NCBI GenBank assembly: GCA_017556565.1
Contig: JAFYMQ010000079.1
Location: forward strand, 1 to 6,835
Length of the DNA: 6,835 bases
Source of the DNA: Clostridia bacterium
Lineage (GTDB): Bacteria; Bacillota; Clostridia; Oscillospirales; Butyricicoccaceae
Direction: 5' to 3'
Shown here: in pieces, positions 5,467 to 6,835 of the stretch
Layout: each line of letters starts with the position of its first letter
Position numbering within the stretch: position 1 is the first letter of the stretch
Translations under genes and position numbers: made by a program
The notes under the pieces: model-generated
Told to the model about the DNA's origin: nothing
Databases searched by the model: none
Seen by the model: only the letters and a program-made list of their open reading frames with translations

Positions 5467-6835
5467 TATGGGCATTTTCCTCAAGACCGTGCAGCGGTTC
5501 TGGCCTATCGCGGTTCTGTATCTGGGTATATGGGCGTTTATGATGCCTATGACCTTTGTGGGCTACTACAGCTATCACGATACAGCCATCGATATCGTCC
5601 GGCAAATCCCTCAGGGCTCGGTTATAATGACCGCAATATGCGGCTGCGTTTCGGCGCTGGCGGTGTTTTCCTATCTCTACAACCTCCGCGCCTCGGTAAT
5701 GTATCACTCGCTGCCCGTCAAGCGCCAAGCCATGTTTGTGTCCAACTACGCGGCAGGCCTGTCTTTTATGATAGTGCCCAACGTGCTCATATATGTGCTG
5801 ACCCTGCTGGTGGTTATGTTCAAACAGGGCCTCAATGCCGACGTATTCGCCGCGGCGGGAATATGGCTGATAGCCACAAGCCTGATGGGTCTGTTCTTCT
5901 ACTCCTTTGCCACACTGCTTGCAATGATCGTGGGCACGTGGTTTATGATGCCCGTGGTTTACGGTATACTCAACTTTACCGCGGTGGTCATTGAGAGCAT
6001 CGTACATGCCGCTCTGGACGTGCTGATATACGGATATCAGGCGGGGCAGACGGTTATGACCGTTTTCTCTCCCGTGGTGTATATGATGAGCGAGTTTCGG
6101 TTCTACAAGTGGGAGAACAGCTACCGCTACCTGTACGTTGAGTCCAGAATATGGATCTATATGACCGCTTTGACCATGCTCGCCATAGCTATGACCATAC
6201 TGTCCATGTATGTGTACAAAAAGCGCAACATGGAAACAGCCGGCGACATCATCACCGTAAAACCCCTGCAGCCTGTGTTCAAATACTGCTTTGCATCCGG
6301 CTGCGCCATCGTGATCGGCGCCTTTATGTACGGCATACTTGGCTTTGACAACGGCTTTGCCATGTATCTGTTCGCCCTTATAGGCGGCGCTATAGGCTAT
6401 CTTGTAGCCGCCATGGCACTGCGCAAAAGCTTCAGACTGAAAAAATCCGCGATAAAAGGCTATGCCGTGTTTGCCGCAGTGGTGACTCTGCTCTTCTGCG
6501 CCGTATCACTTGATCTGTTCGGTGTCGAAAAATATATGCCCGCAGCATCCCGTGTGGACAACGCCATAATATCCATCGAGGGCGAGCAGCTCAGCGTTGA
6601 GCGCGGAGATATTTCTCTTGCCGAGCTGATGAGTATCCATCGCACCATCGTCGCTCAGAAGGACGAGGATGAGCGTACCCGCAACACTATGTACAGTCAG
6701 GAAATCGCCACATCGTACAGCCACCGCAGTACGATAAGTGTCAATGTGACCTATTATACCAAGTGGCGCACCGTCAAGAGACATTACTCCATACCCATCA
6801 CCGATGTTCTTGTCAGTGAGCCGGGTACTGCCCAG
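5441..6835 (+). CDS. ABC-2-type transporter permease (3' truncated by window edge)
   Basis: A frame from ATG 5441 stays open for 465 codons to the last base, so the C-terminus is missing. GGAGG (5428-5432) is 8 nt upstream, and the start overlaps the ATPase gene. Hydrophobic segments suited to membrane helices lie near residues 21-43, 60-80, 103-127, 139-163, 165-190, 237-258, 281-300, 305-327 and 341-361. LPVKRQAMFVSNYAAG (91-106) resembles the LPISRKK-like loop of Clostridial ABC-2 permeases. After the last helix, residues about 362-465 are polar with strand-like stretches (STISVNVTYYTKW), probably an extracytoplasmic domain. This resembles the C-terminal DUF6449-type region of some Clostridial permeases, but I hold that name only tentatively. 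With the ATPase it would form a membrane exporter or resistance pump. Confidence 0.9.
   Translation, partial: MLSKKSYFDMGIFLKTVQRFWPIAVLYLGIWAFMMPMTFVGYYSYHDTAIDIVRQIPQGSVIMTAICGCVSALAVFSYLYNLRASVMYHSLPVKRQAMFVSNYAAGLSFMIVPNVLIYVLTLLVVMFKQGLNADVFAAAGIWLIATSLMGLFFYSFATLLAMIVGTWFMMPVVYGILNFTAVVIESIVHAALDVLIYGYQAGQTVMTVFSPVVYMMSEFRFYKWENSYRYLYVESRIWIYMTALTMLAIAMTILSMYVYKKRNMETAGDIITVKPLQPVFKYCFASGCAIVIGAFMYGILGFDNGFAMYLFALIGGAIGYLVAAMALRKSFRLKKSAIKGYAVFAAVVTLLFCAVSLDLFGVEKYMPAASRVDNAIISIEGEQLSVERGDISLAELMSIHRTIVAQKDEDERTRNTMYSQEIATSYSHRSTISVNVTYYTKWRTVKRHYSIPITDVLVSEPGTAQ

Noticed and set aside
4552..5484. A 310-codon minus-strand frame opposite the ABC ATPase gene
   Set aside because: It is antisense to a gene with all the ABC motifs, and its product has no recognisable features.
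5530..6007. Frames of 154 codons (plus) and 186 codons (minus) inside the permease region
   Set aside because: Both are Arg/His/Gly-rich shadows of the permease frame, which is continuous, hydrophobic and preceded by GGAGG.
1..6835. Search for tRNA or rRNA genes, CRISPR arrays, insertion sequences and integration sites
   Set aside because: I saw no tRNA-like cloverleaf, no spaced direct repeats, no transposase motif and no terminal inverted repeats by eye.

Overview
The window looks like chromosomal DNA of a strictly anaerobic Firmicute, most likely a Ruminococcus-type member of the Clostridia (Oscillospiraceae). This rests on the class III ribonucleotide reductase, strong AAGGAGG-type ribosome binding sites, moderately high GC with C/G-ending codons, sigma-A promoters and a YtrA-type GntR regulator with its ABC transporter. 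Genus is an inference from style; no marker gene fixes it.

Region 1 (1-564): the last 20 codons of an unidentified gene abut rlmH (GTG start), the 23S rRNA pseudouridine methyltransferase, which ends at a strong intrinsic terminator.

Region 2 (565-3619): a near-consensus promoter with two candidate NrdR boxes drives nrdD and nrdG, the oxygen-sensitive anaerobic ribonucleotide reductase and its radical-SAM activase. Their frames overlap by 8 bp and the operon ends at a 14-bp-stem terminator.

Region 3 (3620-4135): a small minus-strand locus converges on nrdG. Its clearest gene encodes an 88-residue protein with 11 cysteines, most in a Gly/Ser-rich N-terminal half. A GNRA-loop hairpin follows its stop and an inverted repeat abuts its ribosome binding site. 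Upstream lie an 18-codon ORF with a perfect Shine-Dalgarno sequence and an ATGA-coupled third frame. I do not recognise this locus; it is the most unexplained part of the window.

Region 4 (4136-6835): a consensus promoter overlaid by an 11-bp-arm palindrome that matches the YtrA operator AGTGTA-N13-TACACT. It precedes a TTG-started YtrA-like GntR repressor, an ABC ATPase and a large multi-pass permease that runs off the window. All three genes overlap, so the layout is an autoregulated export or stress-response operon. The permease is open to the last base and therefore incomplete.
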